64,000 nucleotides of DNA, taken from positions 1 to 64,000 of the forward strand of contig CAMHOE010000005.1 of assembly GCA_946186665.1 (NCBI GenBank), written 5' to 3'. The notes under the pieces are model-generated. The model ran no database searches. It was not told the DNA's origin and was given only the letters and a program-made list of their open reading frames with translations. The stretch is from an uncultured Clostridia bacterium. GTDB lineage: Bacteria; Bacillota; Clostridia; Oscillospirales; Acutalibacteraceae. Shown in pieces: positions 42,357 to 51,810 of the stretch. Within the stretch, counting starts at the first letter, position 1; every line of letters starts with the position of its first letter. Both the position numbers and the translations under genes were made by a program.

Positions 42357-43226
42357 ATGGAAAAAGAAAAAAGCATAAAAAAATATTCTTACATTCTCAC
42401 CATAGCTTTCCTTTTGTTTATTCTTGGACTGATCTCAGTTTTTATTCTTTTCAGGAGGATTATTTATTTTTCAGAAAGAGAAACTGAAAATATCCTGCCA
42501 TTGACGGGTTCTTCAATACGGACAAATGAAGATGCAGGAGATTACTATGGGGATACTTTTACGTATGATGATGCAAATGAAGTCTGGAAAAACACTACAT
42601 ACGTTGAGATATTCAAATGCACTTATGATAATGAAAATGGAGAAATGACTGTTATAAGGAGCGGTGAAGGAACTGAGCGTGTCATAGCACCCGGCACCTC
42701 AAATGATTACAAATTTACCGTACAGAATACCTCAGACCAACCCATGGATTATGACCTTTATGTTGAAGCGGAAACGATCAGCTCCGGATACGAAATACCT
42801 CTGAACGTATCGCTAAGGGCTGATAACACCGGATATTTAGCCGGATCCGGAAGCGGAGGAAAAATAGCTGATCTGGACGGCGTACACGACAGTTCGGTGC
42901 TTGGTGTGGGGAGATGTAATTTCTATACACTTTCATGGAACTGGCCGTTTGAGCAGGGAAATGATGAATATGATACCATGCTTGGTGATCTGTCTGTAGA
43001 TGATACAATTACCGTACAGGTCAGATTCAGAACAGAAGCCAGAATGAATACTGAACCTGATGATATAAAATTCCGGGATGCAGGCGATATGCCGACTACC
43101 GGAGATGAAACACCATATATCATGTTTTGTGCTGTGATATTCGCGGCGGTCGCTGCTGTGTTCCTTTTTGCTATGGGAGAAAAACGAGCAAGGGATAATG
43201 ATACAGATAAGGGGCGTTCCTTATGA
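42357..43226 (+). CDS. camelysin-like surface protein with sortase-type anchor
   Basis: A 289-residue protein. One N-terminal helix (ILTIAFLLFILGLISVFILF) leads into a TasA/camelysin-like beta domain (TLSWNWPFEQGNDEYDTMLG). The C-terminus has MPTTGDE, a hydrophobic helix (FCAVIFAAVAAVFLFAMG) and a basic tail, an LPxTG-like cell-wall sorting signal. I choose ATG 42357 behind AAGGAGG. It overlaps the second signal peptidase by four bases. It is the likely wall anchor of the fibre. Confidence 0.78.
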   Translation: MEKEKSIKKYSYILTIAFLLFILGLISVFILFRRIIYFSERETENILPLTGSSIRTNEDAGDYYGDTFTYDDANEVWKNTTYVEIFKCTYDNENGEMTVIRSGEGTERVIAPGTSNDYKFTVQNTSDQPMDYDLYVEAETISSGYEIPLNVSLRADNTGYLAGSGSGGKIADLDGVHDSSVLGVGRCNFYTLSWNWPFEQGNDEYDTMLGDLSVDDTITVQVRFRTEARMNTEPDDIKFRDAGDMPTTGDETPYIMFCAVIFAAVAAVFLFAMGEKRARDNDTDKGRSL

Positions 43227-43816
43227 CAAAAAAAATTACTGCCAGACGCATTGCCCGTATGATAATGCTCCTGCTGATAAGCATTTTTGTTGGTGTCAGT
43301 ATATATTCCTGGAACGCTGAAACTCTTGTCGGAAATTCCATGCCTATGCCCTTTGGTATAGGTGTTTCGGTGGTAATGTCAGGAAGCATGGAACCGGAAC
43401 TCGGAGTAAATGATCTTGTTCTGATCTGCTCTCGGGAAACCTACAAAAAGGGTGATATAGTGGTATATCAGGATGGTGAAAGTCTTGTTATCCACAGGAT
43501 CATAGAAATAAACGACGATAAGGTAATAACAAAGGGAGACGCAAATGATGTGCCGGACAGTCCCATAAGACCAGCTGATATTAAAGGCGCATATACCGCA
43601 GGGGTACCTTTTTTGGGAATAGTGTTTCTATTCCTGAAATCACCCGCAGGATTTATTATAATGCTTATTGCAGCGGTCGTGCTGTTTGAGTATCCATATC
43701 TGAAGGAAAGAAAAAAAGATTTGCAGCTTCAGGAAAAGATAAAAGAGCAGATAAGGCAATTGAAGGATGAAAACCCGGAAAAGAGTTTGCAGGACGAAAA
43801 CGATGAAAATGATTGA
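43223..43816 (+). CDS. signal peptidase I, SipW/ER type (second)
   Basis: A 197-residue peptidase. SVVMSGSMEPELGVNDLVLI contains the catalytic Ser, SLVIHRIIEI the His and ITKGDANDVPD the third conserved box. Two membrane helices flank the catalytic domain, and a charged coiled coil ends the protein. It overlaps the camelysin-like gene (ATGA). A second peptidase in one operon suggests that the substrates fall into two classes. Confidence 0.9.
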   Translation: MTKKITARRIARMIMLLLISIFVGVSIYSWNAETLVGNSMPMPFGIGVSVVMSGSMEPELGVNDLVLICSRETYKKGDIVVYQDGESLVIHRIIEINDDKVITKGDANDVPDSPIRPADIKGAYTAGVPFLGIVFLFLKSPAGFIIMLIAAVVLFEYPYLKERKKDLQLQEKIKEQIRQLKDENPEKSLQDENDEND

Positions 43817-43837
43817 TTAACGAAAGGATGTGGTTTT

Positions 43838-44461
43838 GTGAGATACAGTGATTCTGTCTATTCAAAACTGCGCCGTTTTGTCGGTAAGATGATCTTTCAT
43901 ATTCTTGGTGTTTTGTTTATCCTGACGATGATAAGCATATGGCTTGTGTGCGGAATGCTTGCACGATATACATCTGAAGGCGAAAAGAGCGGAGGAGCAA
44001 GGGTGGCTTCTGCCGGTCAGGTCGATGTTTTTGAAAATGAGGCTTATTTTGATTATACAACATATACTTACCTGATTGATAAGGATAAGATAGTTACAGA
44101 AAATACATATAATGTTATCGTGCCCGGAATGGAGATAGAAAAGGATCCTTTTATCAGACTTTATGGAAATAACGAGGTGTCCTACAATCTGTATATTGAG
44201 ATCAAGGTTTCCGATCCGGAGCTGATACGTTACAGTATGTCATCCGTCTGGTCGCAGACTGATGATCTCTCCCCTGCTTACGGCGGAACTGTCTATAAAT
44301 ATCAGTCTGTTATAGCGCCAGGATATCAAGGCGATATCCTGGATATACTTGAGGATGGTGTAATCAGGATAAGGGATGATCTAAAGGATAAGACTTATCC
44401 TCAGGCAAACAGCGATACATTTAAAATGGATATATACGCATATCTGACACAAACCGATTGA
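43838..44461 (+). CDS. TasA-like exported protein
   Basis: A 207-residue protein with an N-terminal helix (MIFHILGVLFILTMISIWLV) ending CGMLARYTSEGE, a SipW-type cleavage region. The remainder is a small beta domain with IVPGMEIEKDPFIRLYGNNE and SYNLYIEIKVSD, typical of the TasA/CalY group. It lies 21 bases after the second signal peptidase, its probable processing enzyme. It is most likely a minor fibre subunit. Confidence 0.78.
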   Translation: MRYSDSVYSKLRRFVGKMIFHILGVLFILTMISIWLVCGMLARYTSEGEKSGGARVASAGQVDVFENEAYFDYTTYTYLIDKDKIVTENTYNVIVPGMEIEKDPFIRLYGNNEVSYNLYIEIKVSDPELIRYSMSSVWSQTDDLSPAYGGTVYKYQSVIAPGYQGDILDILEDGVIRIRDDLKDKTYPQANSDTFKMDIYAYLTQTD

Positions 44462-44498
44462 TAGTTTTTGCAGAATGTCAGACTTGAAGGAGGCTGTC

Positions 44499-45125
44499 AT
44501 GATGATGAAAGCAAAACGAAATTTAACAATACCTCATATCAGGAGCAGATGGACAGTTGTTGTGTTGGCTGCTGTTCTGATTGTTTCCGGTACTTCTGCG
44601 CTGCTCTTTGCAAAATATATTAATAATTCCGGTGAACTGGAAAACAGATTTAATCCTTCGGAATACGACAGACCGGTCGTAAGTGATTCAATGTCAAAGG
44701 ATGTTGACGGATATTATTATAAGCATAACCTGAAGGTTACTCCTGCTGAAGAAACGAATTATCCTGTTTATGTCCGGGTGGCTATCGTTCCTACATGGAC
44801 AGACAATGACGGTAATATTTTCGGTCAACAGCCCGTGAAAGACAAGGATTATTCTTTGACGTTTGATACAGACAATTGGTTCCTGTATACCGACGGATTC
44901 TATTATTGCAAGACCCCTGTGACCGGCGGAAACTCTACGCCGGAGCTTATAACGCGATACCGTGCTCTCAAACAGCTCAGGGATGCGCCTTTCAGTGAGT
45001 ACGATCTCCATGTAGAAGTGGTCGCCGAAACCGTGCAGGCGATAGGTACAAAATATGAGGGTCTTAATAACAAAAAGGATGCAGTCCTTGATGCCTGGGG
45101 ACTGAACCCGTCAGCCCATGAATGA
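44499..45125 (+). CDS. TasA-like exported protein
   Basis: A 208-residue protein with an N-terminal helix (WTVVVLAAVLIVSGTSALLF) followed by AKYINNSGE, again the SipW-cognate pattern. The beta domain includes KVTPAEETNYPVYVRVAIVP. I choose ATG 44499, five bases after AAGGAGG; an ATG at 44475 would swallow that site. It is the fourth TasA-like gene of the operon and precedes the giant repeat protein by 41 bases. Confidence 0.75.
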   Translation: MMMKAKRNLTIPHIRSRWTVVVLAAVLIVSGTSALLFAKYINNSGELENRFNPSEYDRPVVSDSMSKDVDGYYYKHNLKVTPAEETNYPVYVRVAIVPTWTDNDGNIFGQQPVKDKDYSLTFDTDNWFLYTDGFYYCKTPVTGGNSTPELITRYRALKQLRDAPFSEYDLHVEVVAETVQAIGTKYEGLNNKKDAVLDAWGLNPSAHE

Positions 45126-45166
45126 TATATAATTGCGGATGGTTTATCTGAAGGAAGGGAACAGAA

Positions 45167-48100
45167 ATGACAGACAGTAAAAAAACAACTGGCTGCACAA
45201 AGACTGTATATTTGATCATAGCTGCTTTCCTGCTTTTGCTTTTCAGCGTTATAAGCTTGAAGGTCAGTGCTGACAGGAATGTTGAGACTATTACTGTCAA
45301 GATCAATTACTATTACTATGATGAAACAGCAGAGGGATACAAGGGTACATCCCCTTATCCTTCATTTATTGCCAATATGCCTGTGGGATCCGAGCCGATA
45401 ACAGAAAAATGTCCGTCCATACCGGGATTTACGCCAAAGGATGAAAGCGGAAACTTTTGTGAAACAGTTACCCTGGATTTTAGCAGCTCAGAACTTGACG
45501 GCCATTCTGTAAATGTGTTCTATCATCCGGCAGATGTTTCTTATGCTATACGTCTGCTGAAACAGAGACTGGGATCAAATGACTATGATCTTGTAAATGT
45601 TATACAGAGCAAGGGTGCTACGGGTACAGAGCCGGTCGAATTCGGTGCTGACTACAGGTTTCCTGAGAACTATCAGATAGAGGCTTTGCAGGGACACAGC
45701 CTTGATGATGTTTACGAGGGATTTACACTTATGTATCATCAGCCGGATATAATTGCGGCAGACGGATCTACTATATTTGAGTGCTATTATGACAGAGATT
45801 ATTATCTTATCTCGGTCGAGCTTGGCGAGGGCGGATCGGGTACTGCTCCGATATATGCTCCCTATGGCTCCGAGCTTGCTCTCAGCAATCCGACAAAACC
45901 GGGCTTCCGTTTCCTTGGATGGGCTTATAAGAGTGAGGATGAAGACCATGAATATACAAGCGCTGATGTGATACCTGAAGAAAGCTTTCCGGATACAGTA
46001 ACACGGGATATTACCTTTGTCGCCGTATGGGAGCAGCTTGAGGATATCAGCTACCATATAATATATAGAAAAGCAGATATTTCAGACGGCAGCGGTGATA
46101 CTCAGTATTCCTATTGGGGCAGACGTTCCATGAAAATATCGCCGGGAGAATCTCAGATCATTTCTCTTGATGATGTAATTAACGAATACAAGTCTGATTA
46201 TCAGAATATTGATGATGTGAACGAATCCACAGGTCTGAATGAACTTGAGGATTTTGATTATTTCTGCTTTGATGAAGCTATGACAAGAGAAAATAATCCC
46301 TCTGAAATAGAAGTAAACGGTGACGGTTCTACGGTTATTTCTTTGTATTATTCAAGAAGAGAATATGAGCTGAAGTTCGTTTATGCAAGAATACAGCAGT
46401 TGGGACAGGATTATGTCAGCGAGACAACAATTGAGCCGTATATGGAGGACGCTCCGGAGGATTCCTACAGCACATACTATCTGATACTGAATAAAGGGAC
46501 ATACGATAAGGCTGTAACGTCCGAAAAAGCAACTCATAAAAACGCAAAGGGTCTTGCTATCAAGGATCTTTCCGATACTGATGTAAAATGGAAGTTTACG
46601 GCGGTAAAGGATGATGAGGGAAATTATAAGCAGGATGTCTATTATGTTTCCTGTGAGGTTGACGGTGCTGAAAAATATCTTCATATAGAATTCTTGAATG
46701 ACGGTGATCCTCCGGCACTGGGAGCAAATCAGAATACTTATCTGAGTGATCAGCCGCAGGAAATAAATGTGTATCTGAATGACGGCGCATGGGTATTGAA
46801 GAATAATGAGCACAATTGGTATCTCAATGATAAATCCGATGCTAAGGTGTGTGCTACAACATACTATAAAGACAATATAACCTGGAGACTGTACAAGACA
46901 AAAGAAAAGCAGGATTTATATGGTAATGTTGAGGTGACTTACTCTACCAAAAGCGGTACTGATCCCGGTATATCAAGCTCTTCAGGATGGTGGACCATTG
47001 CAGTAAAAGAGCTGCCGCAGGTCAACATTCCCGACGATCCGAGATTGTCTCTTAAAACAGAAACAAAGGTATTCGATGACAAATCATATACCTACTACTA
47101 TATCAGTCTTAAAGCTGAGTATGATGCAAATATAGAGGCGATATGGCCTGTCTCTCCGCTTGGGGATGTTTACAGATCATCCGATAATGCAGTATACAAA
47201 TTTGGTTCCTGGGGCACTCAGGATATCAGCTTGTACCGTTACAATCACAGCGGAGACAATCGTTCAAACATCATTGGTCCATATCCCACTATGTCCAAAG
47301 AAATGATGCGAATTGGATATGAGACAGATGAAGAAGCCATGACGCTTTATGCCTGGTGGGGCAGCAGCACAGATAAGATAAGCAGCCACAGGTATGATAT
47401 TTATTATGAGACCCTGGATGAAGGTTCTGATGGGGAGACACAATATGAGTTGTTTGATCCGGGTGATGACAGATATGAGTTTCAGTGTGCTCACAACAGC
47501 AACACTTTTACTTTCCCGTTCAAATACACTGGCTTTGATGTCATTCCGGAGGACAGTACAAACCGTCTTTCCAAGACTTATGTTGACGAGAACGGCGAAT
47601 ATTACACCCCGTTTCATTACAAACGCAAGACAAACACACTTACCTTCAGAAATTACAATACGGATATCAAGACGGTATCCTCAGTAAAATTCGGAGAGTC
47701 TCTTGCAAAATATTTACCGCAGGAAGATCCGGACATCCCTGATGCACTTGATCCGCAGCACTATACATTTGAAGGCTGGTATACTTCAGACCTTTTCCTT
47801 CAAAAAGAAAAAGTATATGCTGAGGAAGTTCTGGATGAGCATGGAGATATTGTTCATGAAGCTTCGACCATGCCGGATGGCAATCTGGTATTGTATGCTT
47901 ACTGGAAGCCAAGGACCTATACCGTAAGATACTATAACGATGAGACTGATTATCTGAATGAGGAGCAGTTTCTGGAAATGAGAGATCACGGCTACGGACA
48001 GTATATTACAAACAGAGAGCAGTCGGATGTTACAGAACTGCTTGCACCGCCTGAATATACTCTTTCTGACGGCTCACAGGCTCAGGCAGTACGTGTTGGC

Positions 48101-50014
48101 TGGTACTATTATGACGATGACGGAGTGATACACGCATTCAATCCGGATACAATGAAGGTTTCCGGTGATCTTAATCTGTTTATGAAATGGTCAACATCTG
48201 TTCCGGCAAACTATAAGGTGCATTATTATCTTAAGAATACTACCAAAATGCTTGCAAGTGATACTATGGGCTATTCTTTTGTCGGATTGACGAGGACGTT
48301 CAAGGCAAAGGTTGATAAGGAGCTTAGCAGTGAATATCGTACGTGTTATTTCCCGTACATAAGCAGTACGTCAATACTCATGAAGGGTAATGATGCCGAA
48401 AATGAAAGGACATTCTATTATGCACACCGTGAATATGTTCCGTATGAGGTGCGTTATATAGAACTGAAGGATGACGGTACACCCGGCATTGTCCTCCATG
48501 AACCGAAAAAGGTATTTGACAATAATAAATCTGTTGTTACAGAAAAATACCAGCCTATACCCAACTATATTCCTAAATCTTATTATATATCTCATACTAT
48601 AACTATTTCTGATGATGATATTGAGGGCGAGATATCAGAAAGAAATATAATAACTTTTTATTATACCTATGATGATACAAATATCCCTTACCATATAAAG
48701 TATATGGTGGAGGATGAAGAAACCGGTACAGAAAGCATGGAAATCAACGGAATAACATATAGCTTCAATGAAATAAACTATATTGACGGTATTGGCGACA
48801 GAACGGATTCTATAAAAGCTCCCGTAATTGATTATCCCGGCTATGAATATACAGGATACGGAGAAATCGAATATCATGGTGTGATAGGTGTATCAGAAGA
48901 AAGGACGTTCAAAGGGTTTAATTATCACGACCCATCTCAGCCACACCCTGATTCACTGTCTTTTGAACTTGCCGAAAGTTATGGAGATGCACAGATCAGC
49001 AAGGAAATACATCTGCATTATATCAAAAAGAATTATCCTGTAAAGGTTACTTATTCGGTGTACAGTGATGATGAGGAAGAGATAAAGGAATGGTATAACA
49101 AGATCACAGATGAGGGACTTTCCTTGATTCCGGATACTTCAACAGAGATGACTATAGGTTCTGACACGGTCTATACAACTCTTTATAGGATACTTCCTTC
49201 AGAAAAATTCGGATCAACTGTGGAGGAAACAGCCCCGACGCTCAGCAATTTCCGTTTCATGGGAAATGATACACAAACTCTTGTTGTTACAAATGAAACA
49301 GAAGAATTTGCAAAAAACAAGATATCCTTTGTGTATACTCATCTTGACCATATCCTGTTTTATTATAATGCTGTATTGCCTGAGAAAAATGGCTCTGATA
49401 CCTATATTCCCCCCGGAGATGATCCAAAGCTGCTCAATCTTAATCAAGAAAGTGTAGCTGTAGGTGAAAGACCTACAAGAAAAGTAGAAGCAAAGACCAA
49501 TTATCCGGGTTATCGTTTTATCGGATGGTTTACAGACAGGTCATGTACTCAGCCTGTTCCTGATGAGTATCTTATAGACGGCAGCGAAAATATACTCCTT
49601 CCATTGTACGGAGCAAATTCAGATCAGTATTTCTATGCAAAATACGATTATCTGAGGGGCAGCCTTGTATTGGATTCGCGGGGCTGCAATACGGATGAGC
49701 TTAACAGCGAACAGAACTTTGTCTTCCGTATCAAGGGTAAAGATGCCGGTTATAATGAATGGATCGACATCAGGGTAGTTATCCAAGGAAATGACAGAAA
49801 AACAATAAAGGATCTTCCCATCGGAAACTATGATGTTATAAGAACAGACTGGTCGTGGAGGTATGATACCGATAAAACTGATAATATGGAATCTGTAGTG
49901 ATCGAAGAAGATCAGATAAAGACATTGACCTTCACTCAGGAAATGACAAGAAAAAGCTGGTTTGACGGAAACGGATATAAGGATAATATGTACGCTGATC
50001 CTGATGAACCTTAA
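45167..50014 (+). CDS. giant secreted InlB-type repeat protein (1615 residues)
   Basis: An N-terminal helix (TVYLIIAAFLLLLFSVISLK, ending VSA) exports it. The body contains several InlB B-repeat / Listeria-Bacteroides repeat units, for example GFRFLGWAYKSEDEDHEYTS, HYTFEGWYTSDLF and YPGYRFIGWFTDRS, each ending in a strand of the xxAxW/YAKY type. Between them are MucBP-like beta segments (KVHYYLKNTTKMLASDTMGY). The C-terminus (residues 1530-1615) is a Cna-like beta domain, but no LPxTG motif or membrane helix follows, so attachment must be indirect. It is probably an adhesin or fibre-associated scaffold. Confidence 0.85.
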   Translation: MTDSKKTTGCTKTVYLIIAAFLLLLFSVISLKVSADRNVETITVKINYYYYDETAEGYKGTSPYPSFIANMPVGSEPITEKCPSIPGFTPKDESGNFCETVTLDFSSSELDGHSVNVFYHPADVSYAIRLLKQRLGSNDYDLVNVIQSKGATGTEPVEFGADYRFPENYQIEALQGHSLDDVYEGFTLMYHQPDIIAADGSTIFECYYDRDYYLISVELGEGGSGTAPIYAPYGSELALSNPTKPGFRFLGWAYKSEDEDHEYTSADVIPEESFPDTVTRDITFVAVWEQLEDISYHIIYRKADISDGSGDTQYSYWGRRSMKISPGESQIISLDDVINEYKSDYQNIDDVNESTGLNELEDFDYFCFDEAMTRENNPSEIEVNGDGSTVISLYYSRREYELKFVYARIQQLGQDYVSETTIEPYMEDAPEDSYSTYYLILNKGTYDKAVTSEKATHKNAKGLAIKDLSDTDVKWKFTAVKDDEGNYKQDVYYVSCEVDGAEKYLHIEFLNDGDPPALGANQNTYLSDQPQEINVYLNDGAWVLKNNEHNWYLNDKSDAKVCATTYYKDNITWRLYKTKEKQDLYGNVEVTYSTKSGTDPGISSSSGWWTIAVKELPQVNIPDDPRLSLKTETKVFDDKSYTYYYISLKAEYDANIEAIWPVSPLGDVYRSSDNAVYKFGSWGTQDISLYRYNHSGDNRSNIIGPYPTMSKEMMRIGYETDEEAMTLYAWWGSSTDKISSHRYDIYYETLDEGSDGETQYELFDPGDDRYEFQCAHNSNTFTFPFKYTGFDVIPEDSTNRLSKTYVDENGEYYTPFHYKRKTNTLTFRNYNTDIKTVSSVKFGESLAKYLPQEDPDIPDALDPQHYTFEGWYTSDLFLQKEKVYAEEVLDEHGDIVHEASTMPDGNLVLYAYWKPRTYTVRYYNDETDYLNEEQFLEMRDHGYGQYITNREQSDVTELLAPPEYTLSDGSQAQAVRVGWYYYDDDGVIHAFNPDTMKVSGDLNLFMKWSTSVPANYKVHYYLKNTTKMLASDTMGYSFVGLTRTFKAKVDKELSSEYRTCYFPYISSTSILMKGNDAENERTFYYAHREYVPYEVRYIELKDDGTPGIVLHEPKKVFDNNKSVVTEKYQPIPNYIPKSYYISHTITISDDDIEGEISERNIITFYYTYDDTNIPYHIKYMVEDEETGTESMEINGITYSFNEINYIDGIGDRTDSIKAPVIDYPGYEYTGYGEIEYHGVIGVSEERTFKGFNYHDPSQPHPDSLSFELAESYGDAQISKEIHLHYIKKNYPVKVTYSVYSDDEEEIKEWYNKITDEGLSLIPDTSTEMTIGSDTVYTTLYRILPSEKFGSTVEETAPTLSNFRFMGNDTQTLVVTNETEEFAKNKISFVYTHLDHILFYYNAVLPEKNGSDTYIPPGDDPKLLNLNQESVAVGERPTRKVEAKTNYPGYRFIGWFTDRSCTQPVPDEYLIDGSENILLPLYGANSDQYFYAKYDYLRGSLVLDSRGCNTDELNSEQNFVFRIKGKDAGYNEWIDIRVVIQGNDRKTIKDLPIGNYDVIRTDWSWRYDTDKTDNMESVVIEEDQIKTLTFTQEMTRKSWFDGNGYKDNMYADPDEP

Positions 50015-50107
50015 GCTGTCTCAGAAAAAATATATAAGAAACCGGTATATGGGCGGTATGATCTATAAGGTTTTTCAATACAAGTTTCAGCAACTACAGC
50101 CACGGTT

Positions 50108-50248
50108 TCAGATTGCAGCTCCAACAGTTACTATTGAACTGTTGGAGCTGTTTGCATTAAGAATATTCATAATTAAACTTCGGACATAGGGTATTACTGA
50201 CTCGACAGGAATATTATCAACCTCCTGCATTGCGCGGACGATAATCAT
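50108..50248 (-). CDS. possible 46-residue peptide, translationally coupled
   Basis: The ATG overlaps the stop of the 23-residue frame before it (ATGA), and GAGGAGGAG is a strong ribosome site. The peptide begins MIIVRAMQEVDNIPVESVIP. Its last 15 codons run through the hairpin that ends the giant gene on the other strand, so the end of this frame may be accidental. Function unknown. Confidence 0.35.
   Translation of the reverse strand: MIIVRAMQEVDNIPVESVIPYVRSLIMNILNANSSNSSIVTVGAAI
50115..50152 (+). terminator. terminator of the fibre operon
   Basis: GCAGCTCCAACAGTT (50115-50129) pairs with AACTGTTGGAGCTG (50137-50150) around a seven-base loop, with TTTG behind. It lies about 100 bases past the giant repeat gene. 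Confidence 0.8.
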
Positions 50249-50316
50249 TTTCTCCTCCTCTTTTTGATTTCAGAACCTGAACAAAGCAGCGTAATAGCTG
50301 CCAAAAGACCTGACAT
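50245..50316 (-). CDS. possible 23-residue peptide
   Basis: AAGGAG precedes an ATG; the product MSGLLAAITLLCSGSEIKKR (then RRK) has a short hydrophobic stretch and a basic tail, like type I toxins or membrane microproteins. It is followed by a coupled frame. The evidence is the ribosome site and the ATGA overlap only. Confidence 0.4.
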   Translation of the reverse strand: MSGLLAAITLLCSGSEIKKRRRK

Positions 50317-50341
50317 AGTAAACATCTCCTTTTTAATTTGA

Positions 50342-50422
50342 TTATTTAGTCAATACACGTTCAAGCGTCAACACAGCAGCAAGCGTTACTGCAAAGCCTG
50401 TTGTAAAGAGTATCATCTCCAT
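50342..50422 (-). CDS. 26-residue hydrophobic peptide (toxin- or microprotein-like)
   Basis: A consensus ribosome site (GGAGGTGA) and ATG open MEMILFTTGFAVTLAAVLTL ERVLTK, a single membrane-spanning helix with a basic end. A decayed copy, with the same upstream hairpin and ribosome site, lies at 38905-38947. The recurrence and the helix suggest a mobile type I toxin-like peptide, with the GGACACC hairpin as part of its leader. No antisense antitoxin was identified. Confidence 0.5.
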   Translation of the reverse strand: MEMILFTTGFAVTLAAVLTLERVLTK

Positions 50423-50449
50423 GTCATTCACCTCCTGTTTGAAATAGTA

Positions 50450-50492
50450 AAAGGACACCTGCTTTTTTGTGACAGTAGGTGTCCTTTGTTTT
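50450..50492. terminator. GGACACC-family hairpin
   Basis: AAAGGACACCT (50450-50460) pairs with AGGTGTCCTTT (50477-50487), with a T run on the + strand. It lies 33 bases past the minus-strand channel gene and 27 bases upstream of the 26-residue peptide start. Confidence 0.8.
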
Positions 50493-50524
50493 TTTCGGTT
50501 TTTATGTGAACATATTCCATTATC

Positions 50525-51343
50525 CTATTTTATTTTTTTTTCGCAATAAGGACAATATATTTTTTTACTGTCGTCATCCTCATGTTCTTTTTTTTCTGAA
50601 ATCATTTCTGAAAACCCTGCTGTAATAATGCCTGTAGGAACGGCTACAAGCCCTATTCCCAACAACGATATTATGGCACTGAGAATTTTTCCGGCATGTG
50701 TCACGGGAACAACGTCTCCATATCCTACAGTTGTAAGCGTCTCGAGCGTCCACCATAGTGACGATAGTACATTATCAAATATTTCGGGCTGTGCTTCACT
50801 TTCCACATCATACATCAATACCGCAGAAATGATCATTAAGATCATAACAACGCCTACTGACGAAATAAGTTGATGCTTCTTTCTTTTGAATACCTCTGCA
50901 AGCAAGGATAATGCGCTTGTATATCTGTTGAGCTTAAATATACGAAGCAGTCTGAAAATACGCAGTATCCTCAATACACGCAGGTCTATAGGAATGATAT
51001 ACGGTATGTAAAACGGAAGAATAGCCAGCAAATCTATAATAGCCATAAATGATACCATATAGCGTAACCTTGCCAGTATAGGTGAAATATCGGGATAATC
51101 TACCTCGGAAACATATACTCGCATCAAATATTCAACTGTGAATAAAATAACAGATACTAACTCTATATACCACACTACACTGCTTAACCATTCAGGTATT
51201 TTAAAAGTATCTACTAAAACGGTGATGACATTGATGACTATAAGAACAATAATAAAGATATCAAAAATCTTGCTCGCCCTGCTGGGGTTATCTGGTGAGC
51301 ATATTATATTATACAATCGTTTTTTCATCTTTTTTACTTCCAT
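50525..51343 (-). CDS. voltage-gated potassium channel (Kv type)
   Basis: A 272-residue six-helix channel. The S4 voltage sensor has regularly spaced arginines (RVLRILRIFRLLRIFKLNRY), the pore has the selectivity filter TTVGYGD, and S6 follows. Helix boundaries and total length fit bacterial Kv channels. The C-terminus ends in a small zinc-binding motif (CPYCEKK), which is unusual and might sense metal. The gene is transcribed alone; its start (51343 or 51328) is uncertain because no strong ribosome site is visible. Confidence 0.92.
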   Translation of the reverse strand: MEVKKMKKRLYNIICSPDNPSRASKIFDIFIIVLIVINVITVLVDTFKIPEWLSSVVWYIELVSVILFTVEYLMRVYVSEVDYPDISPILARLRYMVSFMAIIDLLAILPFYIPYIIPIDLRVLRILRIFRLLRIFKLNRYTSALSLLAEVFKRKKHQLISSVGVVMILMIISAVLMYDVESEAQPEIFDNVLSSLWWTLETLTTVGYGDVVPVTHAGKILSAIISLLGIGLVAVPTGIITAGFSEMISEKKEHEDDDSKKIYCPYCEKKIK

Positions 51344-51592
51344 TTCAAATTGAAAATATCAGAAAAGTGATGTAGAAATTCTACCACTTTTTTGTTAGTG
51401 TGTCAAGTGAACAAAAACATTTATTATACAGTTCCGTTTTTGTTCCAATTTCCGAAATAATGATTATGATATTATTCCCTTGTCGAACATAGACGTATTG
51501 AAAATAGCAGTAAACCACCTGACACGGAACACGTCAAAACCCTCATCTTATATGATAGTCCAATTGCACTTTTTCCTTGACCGACATATACG

Positions 51593-51619
51593 AAAAAAGA
51601 CTGTACCAATCGGTACAGC
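51593..51619 (-). terminator. terminator after tRNA-Leu
   Basis: CTGTACC with GGTACAG forms a seven-base-pair stem, and on the minus strand it is followed by TCTTTTTTC. It is 110 bases downstream of the tRNA. The remaining 51344-51728 gap holds no gene that I can support. Confidence 0.78.
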
Positions 51620-51728
51620 CTTGATATGTTGTTTGATTAAAGCAGCGACGCGGCATGAAAGTTTAATCCAGGATAAACAAAGTGACCGCAGGGAACGATA
51701 ACGCGAATCGTCCCGCGCGGTCACGCGC

Positions 51729-51810
51729 TGCGAGTGACGGGACTTGAACCCGTACGTCGTGAAACACACGCCCCTCAAACGTGCCTGTCTGCCAGTTCCA
51801 GCACACTCGC
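51729..51810 (-). tRNA. tRNA-Leu (anticodon GAG)
   Basis: A complete class II cloverleaf: acceptor stem GCGAGTG with CACTCGC, a D arm, anticodon loop TTGAGGG (anticodon GAG), a variable arm and T arm GTTCAAGTC. The long variable arm and the anticodon identify tRNA-Leu for CUC/CUU codons. CCA is not encoded. Palindromic GC-rich sequence directly downstream is not part of the tRNA. Confidence 0.95.
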
